Assembly: GCA_011800155.1 (NCBI GenBank)
Contig: CM022372.1
Span: 930,001-994,000, forward strand
Length of the DNA stretch: 64,000 nt
From: Flammulina velutipes
Lineage: Eukaryota; Basidiomycota; Agaricomycetes; Agaricales; Physalacriaceae
Direction of reading: 5' to 3'
Under the pieces are notes generated by a model, which was given only the letters and a program-made list of their open reading frames with translations, was not told the DNA's origin and searched no databases. Shown here piece by piece: positions 23,201 to 35,194 of this stretch (position 1 is its first letter; every line of letters begins with the position of its first letter). The position numbers and the translations under genes were made by a program.

Positions 23201-24042
23201 GATGGCTTAGATCAAGCGACGTGCAGATATTCTCCTGACGGCTGACATTGCTTATATACAGGTCGATGAAGCGCCGGTCGCAGAACGAATACGAAATCGC
23301 GTTGTACGGGCGGTGATCACGGTCGAAACAATGCCACACTACTGGCGGTTTTGTTCAGGAGTCTCTTCAGACCCTAAGGCCTAAGTCTCCACGAGGACGC
23401 CAAGAAACTCATGGAATGTTGCCTGCGATCGTTCGAATGGACTTCAATGTTGATGTTGATGTCGATGTTCGTTCTGTACGAGAGTTGTATGAACACGTGA
23501 GATTTAGCTGTTAGCGCGTTGAGAGCAGTCTTGCAAATCCAAGAACATAGTTAGCGGTGAGGGTGAGAAGGATGAAGCAAACATTACCGATTAGGAAATA
23601 AATGGACGATGATCTGACACACAACTCTTGACACTTCAAAAAAATCGGAAAAAAGAGTAATGCTATGTGCTTCATGCACATGTTCTTGCCTATACGCTCC
23701 CTGGCGCCCATAGTATGTTTGGAGAGATCGGGGCCAGGCACTGAAACCCGCCACCAATTTATAGGCACTTCCGGGCCGGATTACAGACGCGTCTATCTTG
23801 CAATTCCTTCCTTCATCTGTCTCCAACACCTACTAGTGCCAGAAAACCAACCAAAAACTCTGCTACAAGCCAAACTCGCGTTCCTTCGAACTTGTCGTTG
23901 TATACATGATGCGCATCCTTCCTGGGACTTCGTTTCTCTGCCGGCCCGTCAGGCGTATCCCCTGCTCTCAGCTGACGAGTTTACCCGCCAGTTATAAACG
24001 AGACGTCGGTCGAAATACACCAGCTACCATTCTGACCAGAAG
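23201..24042. other. Divergent intergenic spacer, no gene recognised
   Basis: It separates the start codons of the FAD protein (minus) and the CE16 esterase (plus). A short GATGTT microsatellite-like run lies near 23448-23470. Small frames near 23511-23997 do not resemble known proteins. Confidence 0.4.
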
Positions 24043-25446
24043 ATGCATTGGCTTCCCTTCGCAGGCCCCCTTCTCGTTGTCGTCGTCGCCACCACCCTCG
24101 TCGCAGGAAGCCCTAAAGCCAAACCGCACAAATTCGTTTGGGACTCTATCAAACATGTCTATGCTTTCGGAGACTCCTATACTTTTGTAGAGGGCGAACT
24201 TGGCCGGGTGAATTACAGGTGCGAAATATTTTTCGGGTCCTTGAGGGGAATATTGACACTTTTTGATTTCGATTCAGCTTCATCGGAGATGCCTTTCGTT
24301 ACTCGTTCACGCCGGAGGAGCTTTTGAGCAACAAAATCATAACCAACAAAGTTTGTCGTGTTAGCTTCTTATCAGTCTAGGATTAACAGAGTTTCCATAG
24401 ACCAGTTCAGAAGGCGCGAACTGGGTAAGGGTCACTGATATATTCCCTGCTTGCTCATTGCGTTGACATATGTGAAATCAGCTTGAATTTCTGACGGGAT
24501 GCTATGGAGGCCTGCCATCGGACTGTGACGTTGAGTTGTGGAATTTTGCATTTGCAGGTGCAAATATTAGTCCTGATCTGTAAGTTTCCTCTCCGTCTGT
24601 GCTGAATCTCCTTCTAAACATTTCCTGATAGCTTACCTTTACACCACAATTATACTGTTGATCTGGACGGTCAAGTTAAGCAGTGGCTGACCTACGCGTC
24701 TGGCGTGATACCACATCCTCCCAAGGAAACCTTGACAGTTTGGTGGATAGGAATCAATGACACGGGTGATACTATCAACAACAGCACTGTTTGTGACCAT
24801 TGCTTGAGCTCAGACTTCCACTGACCGCCATGAATATTTATAGATCACCGACTGGACGGCGTTTTGGGAGAGTGAAATGGGCGCTTACTTTGAGGCGGTG
24901 GTAAGACTCCCTCAAACTTGACGCCAGAAGGCCGCTTACCTTCATAAAACAGCAATCTACGGTCGATCATGGACTAAAGCAACACCTCTTCATGAACGTT
25001 CCGCCAGGAGACCGATCACCTAACTCTAACACGAATGCTACAAGGGTCGAGATCCACAAGCAGCGTGTGAGCGAGTTCAATACAGCGTTAGGACACGCTA
25101 TCAAGAAGTTTGCTGGTCGCAATACTGGTGCGCTTCGAGCCTGTTTGACAACGTCTCAATGTTCATGATTCCTGACAGATGCAACGGTGTTGAGCTTTGA
25201 TGCCCACTCCTGGTTTGCCGACATATTAGACCATCCGGCGAAGCATGGGTTCTCTAATGTTACTGGGTGAGTTTCAGAGCACCTTCTAGTTTTCAGCCAC
25301 TGATCGTTGGCCACGTCAGGTATTGCAAGTGTGCTGAACCGACGGGTTATGTGTGGTATGACGCAGGGCATCCGACGGCGCAAGTACACGAGCTATTGGC
25401 GCGGGCAGTGGACAAGCACCTTGAGAGAGCAACACCTGTTTGTTAA
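24043..25446 (+). CDS. Secreted GDSL carbohydrate esterase, family CE16
   Basis: Nine exons (24043-24218, 24278-24350, 24401-24424, 24482-24579, 24632-24788, 24844-24900, 24953-25127, 25179-25266, 25320-25446) give 324 residues. A signal peptide spans about residues 1-22 (LLVVVVATTLVAG). SGNH-hydrolase blocks are VYAFGDSYTF (nucleophile Ser), WNFAFAGANISP, VWWIGINDTGD (oxyanion Asn) and WYDAGHPTAQVHELLA (catalytic Asp/His). Several N-glycosylation sites (NNST, NATR, NVTG) fit secretion. CE16 enzymes remove acetyl groups from xylo-oligosaccharides and other acetylated sugars. With the pectate lyase upstream it suggests use of plant cell-wall material. Confidence 0.93.
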
Positions 25447-25705
25447 GATTAAGACATCGACAGGCGGGTTCTGCGTGGGCGCCTCGAGGCAGGTAAGATG
25501 CGCAGCAGCTAGAATATCATGTTTCGAGGCATAGCACCATTAGCTATCTAGATTATAGTTGTAGCAAATTACCAGCAGCAGCAGATGCGACGTTTGTCGT
25601 GACCGTTTGAGCAAAGCGGGAGATGACGCAGGCACACGTGGCGCGCCTGAGCGAGGTTGATGGAATTGTATTTCACTCTTGTCTCCACGCTTCCACCTTG
25701 TAAAA

Positions 25706-26948
25706 ATGTCTGTCCAACTCTCGCCGAGCAACAGCCTTGGCTTCCGTAGTGCGTTCTCCTAGCAAACGAAAGTTGCCTTACCCGCTGAAAATACCCAATA
25801 GGACCCCTCACCCAGCTCGTCAAAGAATCGTTGACACTCACAAATCACAATGTGCGCCCTGTCGCCTTCAAGGTCAAGACTACGGCCCCAAAGGTGAGCT
25901 CGATATTTGCCCGTGCGGTGACATTTTATCAAAAATTCCCTAGCTTTACTGTGTGCGCCCCAACTCTGGCCGGGTGGAGCCCGGTGAGACGGTCGAGGTC
26001 TCTGGTGCGTAAACGTGCTCCGTGGCGGCAGCACATAATCTCACTTTGTTATCAGTGATGCTCCAGGCGATGAAGGAGGAGCCCCCATTGAACGCCAAGT
26101 GCAAGGATAAGTTCCTCATCCAGAGCACTCTCATCACGCAGGAGAAAGAAGACAGGCCGTTACAGGAAATAGTGCGTTGGCTACTCCCGTGTTGCTCATC
26201 ATATCTCACGTTATTCAGTGGAACGTCAGCGATACCGCGGGGCCCGATGAGAAAGTCCACCAACAGAAACTCAAAGTCCAATATCTCCGTGCTGAGGGCC
26301 AGACACTTGAGGAAGAGGAAGAACCTCCCGTGAACCCAAGCTCTATGATGACTACCAGCGACTCAGTGTGTACTTCGTTCTCTCTACGTGCGCGATACTC
26401 ATCGTTATCAGCAATTCGACACCGTGCGCCAAAACCCTATAAGCAACGGCCATGATGCCGCCCCCATTCCTGAGTTCAGCCGTTCGTTTGAGCGGGAAAC
26501 AACGCCACCCGCCGACTTTAGCGTTGCTCGCGAAGAGGCCCACCACGACCACCATGACGATACCCATGACGAGCCGTCTTTCCCAGCCCCGACGCATGTC
26601 CCGCCTCCAATTCTCCAGCTTCAGCGTCCCTCAGAGCCTTTATACGAGCACGAGCGTCTTTCAGCTCCCGCTCCCGCGCCAGTACCTCAAAATGACGAGA
26701 AGATCAAAGAGGCTGAGGCTGAGATCGAGCGCCTTAGGGGGCTACTCGCTGCGGCATTGGCTGCACCACCGCCGCCTCCTGTAGAGCTGCGAAAACGAAG
26801 CAGGCGATACTCGGACGCCGATACGGCAGTGTCAGGAAGCGATGTCGGTACCTACGTTGGAGAATCGGCATCGCCTGAAGGTGTCCCACTCCAGGTGGTG
26901 GTCATCATCGCACTTGGTGTATTCATCACGACCTACCTCTTCTTCTGA
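25706..26948 (+). CDS. VAP/Scs2-type ER membrane protein (MSP domain)
   Basis: Six exons (25706-25745, 25802-25893, 25944-26004, 26056-26171, 26219-26365, 26412-26948) give 330 residues. The N-terminal major-sperm-protein domain shows LTLTNHNVRPVAFKVKTTAP, LYCVRPNSGRVEPGETVEVS and KCKDKFLIQSTLI, the FFAT-binding core of VAP proteins. A low-complexity linker rich in Pro, Glu and His follows, then a coiled coil (KIKEAEAEIERLRGLLAAAL), and a C-terminal tail anchor (VPLQVVVIIALGVFITTYLF). VAPs sit in the ER membrane and tether it to other membranes through lipid-transfer proteins. The linker is longer than in yeast Scs2. Confidence 0.93.
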
Positions 26949-27190
26949 TACTTATTTCCTTCCATGGCACGTTTCTTTATTGGGCTTATGAATTCGATTT
27001 CCATCTTTCGTTTGTTCTGCAGCCTTTCGACACTCGCCTAGTTGTCTACATATAATGGTGCTTGCTGTCCTAATTATTATTCTTTCGCGTTCTCAAAAAG
27101 TCGGACGTGGTTTGATCAGGGCTTGTACGTATTTACGGCTTGAATTTATTATGTATGGAAACTATTCAAGCTGTCTGTCTTCCTATCATC

Positions 27191-28530
27191 ATGAGCCTAG
27201 AAGATGGTGACGAATCCGTGCATATCCTTACTGTTCTTGGGGAACATCTCGTCAATACTATCCTTGATCGGGAGCCTTTCGCCACTGTCAAGGAAATCGT
27301 CGACAAAGGCGCGCCTGTCTGGTACCAAAATGAAGAAGGCGGGGTGTCACCTCTGCACGCGGCCGCCTATATCCAAGATGCAGAGCTTGCCAAGTATCTC
27401 ATAGATGAAGGCGCTGTATGGAATGCGCGTACGTACGTGAATATTACTTGAACGCGCCATCTTGCTGATGCACCGGGAACAGTGGATAACCAAAAAAACT
27501 CTGCCGGTGATATCGCCCTTTCCTTCAACGACGAGGATACATACCTGGTCCTTCGCGATGCAGGGATAAGATCTGAAATGCTCCTAGCCATCCTGAACGC
27601 GAGTGGGGGCGGCTCAGCTTCATCGTCCAACGTCCTCTGTCTCCAAAACACAGACACCACCGCGACTGGCTCGACGGATGCGTTTTTGGCGTCTAAATTG
27701 ACTTTTAAGCAAGACGAGTATGGTCAGGAAATTTGTGTCGTCAAATCTGGAGACGAAGAGGTCGGGGTCATGATGGGATGGGAAACGCCAATCATGGAGG
27801 AGACTGTGCGCGCACTGTGTCCCATCGATCGACCGGGATTGAAGGTTCTCAATGTCGGTTTCGGCCTTGGAATCGTAGGACTATTTTTTTCTCGTTTACG
27901 AGGCGTTCACGATTTTTCTTGTCTTGAAGATCGATTCGCTCTTCCAGTCCCTCCCAACGCGCCCGGAGCATCATGTAATAATTGAAGCTCATCCAGACGT
28001 GTTGAAGCATATGAAGGACCTTGGCTGGTACGAAAAACCTGGGGTGAGGATCCTGGAAGGCCGTTGGCAGGACTTTGTTGACTCTGACGAGCTGCTGTCG
28101 TATGGAGGCTTCGATGTTATCTATACAGGTCATTTCTTCCCCCGTCTATGGATCAGCTCCTTGCTCACTTCAATGCGACAGACACATTCTCCGAGAACTA
28201 TCCAGCTTTGCATACGTTTTTTGAATACCTTCCAGATTTGCTGGACGGTCCAGATGCACGCTTTGGATTCTTCAACGGACTCGGCGCCACCAGTCAGTTT
28301 AAATCAGTTGATCTCTTCTAGTGACGGTGGCTCATTACTCTTTGATAGATCTCTTGTTTTACGACGTTTCCACGCGAATAGCTGAACTTCATCTCTCAGA
28401 ATTGGGTATCAATGTCGAATGGGCCAACATCGACGTGACCCGCGATGTTAACAATCGTTGGGGCCGCACGCGCAAGTATTTCAGCATGTCAATATATCGT
28501 TCACCAGTCTGTACGATGAACATAATGTGA
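27191..28530 (+). CDS. RMT2: Protein arginine N5 (delta)-methyltransferase
   Basis: Five exons (27191-27428, 27483-27874, 27930-28128, 28182-28292, 28349-28530) give 373 residues. The N-terminus has ankyrin-like repeats ([20 protein letters not shown]), followed by the SAM-binding core: [19 protein letters not shown] (motif I), [16 protein letters not shown] and [11 protein letters not shown]. The end reads [19 protein letters not shown]. Rmt2 methylates the delta-nitrogen of an arginine in ribosomal protein Rpl12. The ankyrin plus methyltransferase order and length match the family. The stop codon lies 19 bp from the stop of the opposing gene. Confidence 0.94.
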
Positions 28531-28549
28531 TTGTATTTTTTAAATCCAG

Positions 28550-29945
28550 TTAATTGTATTTGGAGCTATCGTACGCGTACTCGGCACATGAGCTTAAATC
28601 GACTTGGGGCTCCGCTTTAGGATGGGCAATCATGACAGCCTGTGTACCCCAATGTCCTGCCATATGAGCAAAGTTGATAGATTTGCCAGCATACTTCGCG
28701 AGTTGATGGTTTCCGCTTGCCAACCTGTAGAGTGCCGCCATCGCAGAATATGTGCCCGCAAAAGTCACTTCTACCACCGTACTGCGGATATTTGAGTAAC
28801 GGCCAACACTTGGAGAAACGGGAAAGTCACCTTTCATTCCTCTTGTGGCTCGCAGTCGCGAAGCCAAACGTACGGAAGTCCTTAGTGATGTCACCGAGCC
28901 GATATTGAGAGTTCCCCATGTTCAATACGAGTTTGCGGTTTGCACCCGCAGCGACGGCCACTCTCTGGTTCATGGGAAGTAACGGGGCGGTCTTGAACTG
29001 CAGTTTGAGGGTAGGTTCTTGAGTCTTCATGTACCTCCCGAAGGCTTGGGCACAAGTAGATGAGACAAATTGGATGACCTACGCAAGGAAAAATCAATAA
29101 AACAAGTGGCTCAAGAACAACGAAAAGAGGCTGTACCCATTTTGAATCCTCCCGATATATTTTCCATATTCTTTCTTCAGGTAATATTCCTTGTGTGGCG
29201 GCTCTGACGAAATAATCAACTTTATGCTGGCTCCAATCGGCTACGTTGGTTAGCTCTGCGAGAACGTCGGCTTCGGGTTTGGTTGGCAATGTTTGTGATA
29301 TTGAATAGCGCGATAGAACGACTCGGGCATTCGGTTCCAAAGGAGAGGGAGAAGCAATTATCTGAACCGTCCAATAATTAGTTGACAGATACAATTTCTT
29401 GTGCGAGTTCGTACCTTCTGTGCATCGTTGCTATTATGGTAAATAACAACATACCCACCTTTCGGTATGGGGATAATTTTCTGGACAGGTCCGAAGGATT
29501 CCGCTTTGGCCTTGAGAGACGCCTCCGAAGAGAATCCAAACGCGGCGACGGCACGACCTGTGTTTTTGTAACCGAGACGAGCGACCTCGAGCGCGCTCAA
29601 AGGTTTTTGGCTGGCCAGTTGCACGGGGTAGGTCTTGCCATCTATATTGACCTCCTTCTGCTTCGCGTAAAAGTTGGTAACAGTGCTCGGCGAGTAGGAA
29701 TGGATGAAAACGCTGTCGGGATGCGCGTCAACGCGCTGGAGGTGAGGGAAATTTAATTTATTGAGGACGTTGTTAACGTCGTAGCCGGTGGGTAGGCCAG
29801 AGACACGTAGAGCACGGGTGAAGGGAAGGCGCGTCGCGGAAGGAGCGGACGTGGACGCCGTGGCAGCAGCTGACTCTGTCGCAAAGGAACGACATGAGCG
29901 AATGGAGGAGGTGCGCAATTGCGTACGGGCGAATGAATTCAACAT
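28550..29945 (-). CDS. Mitochondrial protein with RRM-like folds, function unknown
   Basis: Four exons (29415-29945, 29137-29361, 28831-29078, 28550-28781) give 411 residues. The N-terminus is a typical mitochondrial presequence rich in Arg, Ser and Ala (MLNSFARTQLRTSSIRSCRS). RALRVSGLPTGYDVNNVLNK and FGPVQKIIPIPKGGYVVIYH look like the first strand/helix and the last strand of an RNA-recognition motif, and a second, weaker unit may follow (VVLSRYSISQTLPTKPEADV). The C-terminal part (GTYSAMAALYRLASGNHQLA) is not recognised. A role in mitochondrial RNA handling or translation is inference. The last intron is taken as 28782-28830 (typical length); a longer alternative starting inside exon 3 would also keep the frame. 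Confidence 0.7.
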
Positions 29946-30157
29946 GAGGGTCGAATGAGAAAGATTCTAGCCCTAACCTGATTATATGCATAAACTGCTA
30001 CTTACACTTAACGTCTTGTAATAGTTAAAGCCACAACTACTTACTTATGCCAGTTGTCACTGCACGTCAAGATGGTCCAACCACTCAAGATTTCGCCACG
30101 CAGAAAGAGGAACAATACAGATTGGAGTACATTTCAATGACCTTCACAAATCCTAAG

Positions 30158-30936
30158 TTAGGCCTTTATAAGCTTAACATCCACAGAGTAGACCAAGTCC
30201 ACCACTGCGCCCAATCCAATGAATTTGGCACGATGAGCCTCGTCCGATGCCGCGATTTGGTGTTTCTAACGAACGATTAAGTCTGTGTCGCGTAAATGGC
30301 GTATTTAATGCATCACCAACCTCCTTGGATTCCCAGCCCAAAGGGATCAGATAGAGGCCCGGCTGTTCAATGCCCGAGCCAATGCCCCCAGCCGCCACCA
30401 ATCCCTTAGCCGGATTGGGTTTCAGAAGAGGTTGCAAGGTCTCGCTATACAGCTTCAGGAACTCCTCCGCCGACTTCCCTTCCTTCAATTTGAGAAGGGT
30501 AAACTCTGTGTCGGGTGCAGAGATGACATCTTCCAGCTTGCCATCAAAGCTGAAATGCACAAGATCTGTCCGCGGCTGTGTGAGATCAATGCACTGACTA
30601 AGTGCGCCAAGAAGGTCTTTGTAGATTGGGCTGGCGATGAGCTCTTTGTGTTTGTCAATAGACTCCCAGCCTGGGGAATGTGAGTCTTTGCGATCAGAGG
30701 TCAAGAAAGTACGCACCTAAGAATAAATATCCTTTGCTTGGGTTGTCGATCTCAAGGCCATGGTGAATGCTGCATCGAGGGGAAGTAAGCGGTTGCCATG
30801 TCGTTTATAGTGGTCTCTACCTCAAAAGTCCAGTTGCAGTCGCCTTGATAATGTCAATAGTAGACTGTACAGCAGCTGCCGGATCCTTCTGATAGAGTTC
30901 AGAAGGGGCGAAGGGGAGGTATTCGAAATCTGGCAT
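30158..30936 (-). CDS. Dimeric alpha-beta barrel (ABM/EthD-like) protein
   Basis: Four exons (30821-30936, 30717-30769, 30321-30670, 30158-30238) give 199 residues. Two half-units are seen, each with a GWES motif: first KGYLFLGWESIDKHKELIAS with SPIYKDLL, then PGLYLIPLGWESKEAHRAK. This is the pattern of antibiotic-biosynthesis monooxygenase-like ferredoxin folds common in basidiomycetes. No catalytic residues can be assigned and the substrate is unknown. There is no signal peptide, so it is probably cytosolic. Confidence 0.75.
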
Positions 30937-31222
30937 GGTGGACGAAGGCAACGAGTGTTATGCGTGACTTGATGAGTACCCGGAGATGCCGATCACCAGA
31001 CATTCACGAATCACGGTCAGTGTGGCGCATCGGCATTTCTTTCCAAGATCACGTCAATAGAATTAGAAGATACGTTTTATAGCGTTTTCAAGTGCCAACC
31101 TTCTTTCTGAATTTCTCAATATTGGATAAATATAGGTGTACGCTCAGAGACTCAGCGAATAATGATTTCCTTTTTTGAGAAAGACATGGGAGTACTACTT
31201 ATACATGGTTCCACTTGATTGA

Positions 31223-32048
31223 TTACCACTTTTCGTGAGCGGGGCGCACTGCGGTGTAGATTAGCAAGAATTCTTGAGATCGTAGTAACACACATACAGT
31301 CCAACTCCCAGGTCCAAGCCGATCGCGCTTGGTTGATCAAGTGCCAGTAATTCTGAGACGCATTTAACATTATAATTTGGATAGAATCTGTAGGTGAGCC
31401 TACCTCAGCAATGTCGACGGGGTCCAACACGGTGGCTAAGTCGGCGTCATCATTCGAACCAGAACGGTCCGTAAGGATACGTCCGTCAATGACCGCGTGC
31501 GCCACATGTATGTTGTCCTTTCCGAACTCCTTCGCCAGACTCTGACTCAGCGCGCGCGTGGCGTGCTTTCCGGCACTGAAGGCACTGGTGAACGTGTTTC
31601 CGCGAAGACTAGACGTGGCTCCAGTGAAGATGAGGGTGCCCCTTTTGCCTCTGTCGTCTAGTTCGTTGGCCTTGAAACGAAGGATGGCGGCACGGGCAAA
31701 TGCAAACGGAGCGTTGATAGTGCTCTCAGTGACCTGGTGAAGATCTTGGGGAGTTGTGTCGAGGAAACCTTTGAAGACGCCCGAGCCGCCGTTGTATAGC
31801 GCGACGCGTAGGGGTCCTTCGGGTAGGGTGTCAAAGACAGATGTGACATCGTGGTATGAGTACGATTCAATGGGATGTGAAGACGCCGAGCCGCCAGCTT
31901 GTTGGATTTCTTTGGCGAGACTGGCGAGACTGGCGTTACGTGCGACAAGCGCGACATGATATCCTTTCTTGGCGAGGAGACGGGCATTAGCGGCGCCTGT
32001 ACCGCGACCAGCAGCTGCGCCGAGGATGATAGCAATTGGAGACGGCAT
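31223..32048 (-). CDS. Short-chain dehydrogenase/reductase
   Basis: Three exons (31404-32048, 31298-31352, 31223-31248) give 241 residues. The NAD(P) motif is IAIILGAAAGRGTGAANARL, a GxxxGxG variant. VALYNGGSG stands where the usual NNAG lies, and the active-site region reads GTLIFTGATSSLRGN then SAFSAGKHATRALSQSLAKE, so the usual YxxxK tyrosine is replaced (FSAGKHA). The C-terminus WTWELDLRPAHEKW is a signature of a fungal SDR branch. The missing catalytic Tyr suggests a non-classical or inactive enzyme, though this branch normally lacks it. The last exon is 26 bp. Confidence 0.88.
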
Positions 32049-32509
32049 TGTGGTAAATATGGTATGAAGGGGAAAGCCGACGTCCTTTTACCAAGATCGG
32101 AAGGCCTTTTACCGACGGATTGTAAAGCAAGTGAGACATGCCTTACAAACGCAACTACGAGTCCCGCTTCTAAATCAACCATATTAGTCTTCACATGCAA
32201 CCTGAGGCCTGAACATACACACATACGTACCGTATCCTTCAAGCTGGTTTCGCCCAGTCGCCAGGCTCACGAGGCCTCTATGGATATAAGCCTGTTGGCC
32301 ATTTTCGTTGTCAGGGCGAAAGCTGGCTATATTCCTATCGCCATCGCCGCTGTGGTGCGAATGTTGAGAACAATATGGTTCAAAGAGTCAAGTAAGATGA
32401 ATTGCCGCCGGCAAGCATCTAGTATCAGGATTCAGCAAACGCCACACCAACACGTGATAGTATTAGACTTTCCTTCTTCCCATCATCTTGCTGTTTCATT
32501 CTCCTTCTT
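32049..32509. promoter_or_regulatory. Divergent promoter region, SDR and dynactin p27
   Basis: 461 bp between the start codons of the SDR (minus) and dynactin subunit 6 (plus). It should contain both promoters. No individual site recognised. Confidence 0.45.
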
Positions 32510-33239
32510 ATGGCTCCAATGCAAGACCTAATTTTCAATATATCCTTCGAGTTGCTGAAACAAATTTAGTCGCGACAAATTCACCATCCATTCAAAAGCG
32601 GTTGTTTGCCAAGACGTCGAGCTCAAAGGCGATGTAACAATTGGGTCAGGTAAGAACTCGTATCTTTCCAATCCAGAAAATCTGTGAACCATAACGTAGG
32701 AACTGTCGTTCATCCAAAAGCTACAATCTTTGCCATTTCCGGGCCTATTGTCATTGGGACAGGGTGTATAATCGAGGAAAGTGCCATCATCGTCAACAGG
32801 TCCGTTCCTACATTTCTATAGCCTCCAACAAACCTCAGAAATATAGCGCAGGCGCAAAGAAGTTATGCGCATAGGCGATGAGAACCTGTTTGAAATAGGT
32901 TGTCGTAAGTCCTCCATTCTCTCTGACCTAACACCGCTTCACGACTTCCTAGGAATCGAATGCCCGTCCATTGGAAACTACAACACGTTCACAACGCGTT
33001 CAAGGGTTCATCACACCGTTCGGATATCTTCATTCTGTGTCATCGGTGCTGGATGTCTCCTCGTGCCGACAGAGGACGAGACACTCGAGGATTACACTGT
33101 TGTTTATGGGCCCGCCGCAGAGAGACGACAATGGAGCGGGAGGGGAAAGGTTCAGGAAATTGACCTACGGCGAAAACATGCAGAGTACTTGCGAGAGATG
33201 TTGCCCAAATTCAACCGTCTTATCAAAGATACATCTTGA
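32510..33239 (+). CDS. DCTN6: Dynactin subunit 6 (p27), left-handed beta-helix
   Basis: Five exons (32510-32520, 32570-32649, 32700-32799, 32852-32904, 32953-33239) give 176 residues. The hexapeptide beta-helix is clear: FTIHSKAVVCQDVELKGDVT, VVHPKATIFAISGPIVIGTG, IGDENLFEIGCRIECPSIGN and SSFCVIGAGCLLVPTEDETL. p27 caps the pointed end of the dynactin filament with p25 and supports dynein cargo binding. The 11-bp first exon gives MAPI and needs a GC-AG intron (32521-32569) to join IRDKFTIHSK. No GT donor in reach gives a start codon in frame. Fungal p27 proteins commonly begin MAPIR or similar, which supports this model. Confidence 0.88.
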
Positions 33240-33505
33240 CAGCGCTTCGTCCATCTGTATCTTCCTCTCTGATATTATACCCATGCCATACGCTAATTGA
33301 CAGTCCTGTTGTCACATCGGACATAACAAATCGCGTATATGAGTTATTGCTGAGCGTCAACAGACACTATAAGTTCTCGGGCAGAATGAATGCAATAAAA
33401 TTGGTATTTATACAAGTGGTTTCCATGGATTTAGGTACTGCATAAACTAAGATAAATATAAGTAGGGATACATTCGTAAGGACGTAAAAGTAAAATAGTA
33501 ATCAT

Positions 33506-35194
33506 CTACCGTTTGTATTGTGCGGCCTTCTTCGTCATGTACACACATTCGAACGACCGCACCCTCTCTCTAAACCAAGGCAAAAATTGAGCATCAATAT
33601 TTGAGCACCCGTTTGCCTTGAGCGAATCCAGGCTCGATGTCAATATTGCATCTTTCGCCTCCGGAGTGTCCGCCTGGCTGTCCGTTGATGGGGTGGGATC
33701 GTCTGTGGACAAAGTGGCCCTCACAACACGCATGAGAGGCCCAGTTTGAACATCACAGCCAGATACGTCCAACCGTTTCAAGGACTTCGTCGTCCCCCTG
33801 GATGCCAGAGCCTCCAACAAAGGGTTGAGTGTACCGTTGGGAAGTTTCCGTAACGCGAGCCTTTCGAGCTTGTGGGAAGAGACGACCAAGTCTATGAGCG
33901 GCTGGGCATCAACCACCAGACACGCGTCGATTGTGAGGATGGTAAGGTCTTTCGTTGTCAGAGCGTCGAAAACCGTGTCGATTGGACGCGAAGATTGTGA
34001 GATTGACAGCTCGCGGAGAGCGGGAAACTGGAGGATGGAGAAAAGGGTCAGAGCTCCTGGGAGGGCGATGAGTTCGAGGGAGACGAGATTTTCCAGGATC
34101 AGGACGGTTGGGGGCCTCGGGAAAAGGTCAACGAATGGGGTAGCGAATGAAAGCGCCTCCATAGAAGGTGCGCTTGTCAAGAATTCATTGACGGTTATGA
34201 CGAGAGTGGTAGTATTGCCTTTGATAGAGAGGTTGCGCATAGTAGAGGGAGCTGGAGGAAGATACCCAAAGATGGCACCATCGACGATGAGTGTGTGTAG
34301 GGACTCCCATGGATAGTTGAGAAGTTTGTTTCGAGAATCCCCGAAAAGTTTATCGTGGATCTCCAGGACTTCCAGGTTCTGAATAACGTGCTTCTGATCC
34401 TCCTCCTCCAGATCGGTGATAACATCCCAATCCTCTAATCGACACTCTCGCAGATACTCCCATTTCATATCAGCGAGAGTATCTTTCGACCATTGTGGGT
34501 GTAAGCAAGCGAGTCGTATATTAAGGACCTGGATCCTTCCGCGGGAGCGCGCCAACCAGACCTCCGTTTTTCGTTTTGGCGACCTGTCAGAGAGTGCCAA
34601 GGTCTGCCAAAGATCCGGAGCGTCCAGCGCAACATTTCGCCAATGCTTGCATACGGAGGCCACCTTCAGAACAAGGGGAGCGTCGTGTGCGATGACGTAC
34701 TTGAAGATTTCAGCCAGGAGCTCAATGGGGAGCTCGCCGAGATGACAGGTAACGCGTCGTCTGTCTTCGACAGCTGTGGCCCTTAGAAGCGCGATCTCTT
34801 TGCGATGTTTTGCGTCCTGGGGATCGAGTCGTTCGAGAGCCAAGTCTGCCATGGTTATGGATTGATCGAACTTGCCCGCGAGATGGAATAGGCGCGCTGA
34901 CCGCCAGTATCCTTGCCAGCGTGTAGGGGCGAGATGGATGACGGCTTTCGCGTCGAGTAATGCGTCTCTGAGTTTCCCCAGTTTCTCGTAGATCGCTGAG
35001 CGGCAATCCAGTATGTAGTAGGGTGTGGGTGTGCCACTCAAGTCCATTGCCTATAGACGTTTCAGTCATCAATACTATGGTGGTGAGATTGAACAACAGC
35101 CCACCTCCGTACAGGAGTAGAGGGCTTCCTGATATTTCGCGCTTTTGAAGGCTTCCATAGCCTTTGCAAACGATGCTTTCCAGCTGCAAGCCAT
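33506..35194 (-). CDS. TPR and F-box protein with leucine-rich tail
   Basis: Two exons (35105-35194, 33506-35050) give 544 residues. Residues 1-120 are TPR-like: AFKSAKYQEALYSCTEAMDL, CRSAIYEKLGKLRDALLDAK and SARLFHLAGKFDQSITMADL. An F-box lies at about 135-180 (LGELPIELLAEIFKYVIAHD, VCKHWRNVALDAPDLWQTL). The remainder has leucine-rich-repeat-like segments ending with LKRLDVSGCDVQTGPLMRVV. This resembles the fungal Pof3/Dia2 class (TPR, F-box, LRR), SCF receptors involved in replication and genome stability, but the similarity is of architecture only. Confidence 0.82.

Noticed and set aside
28782..28875. A longer alternative intron in the mitochondrial RRM-like gene (donor inside DFRT).
   Set aside because: It also keeps the frame, but its length is about 90 nt while introns here are near 50 nt; the 49-nt version was preferred.
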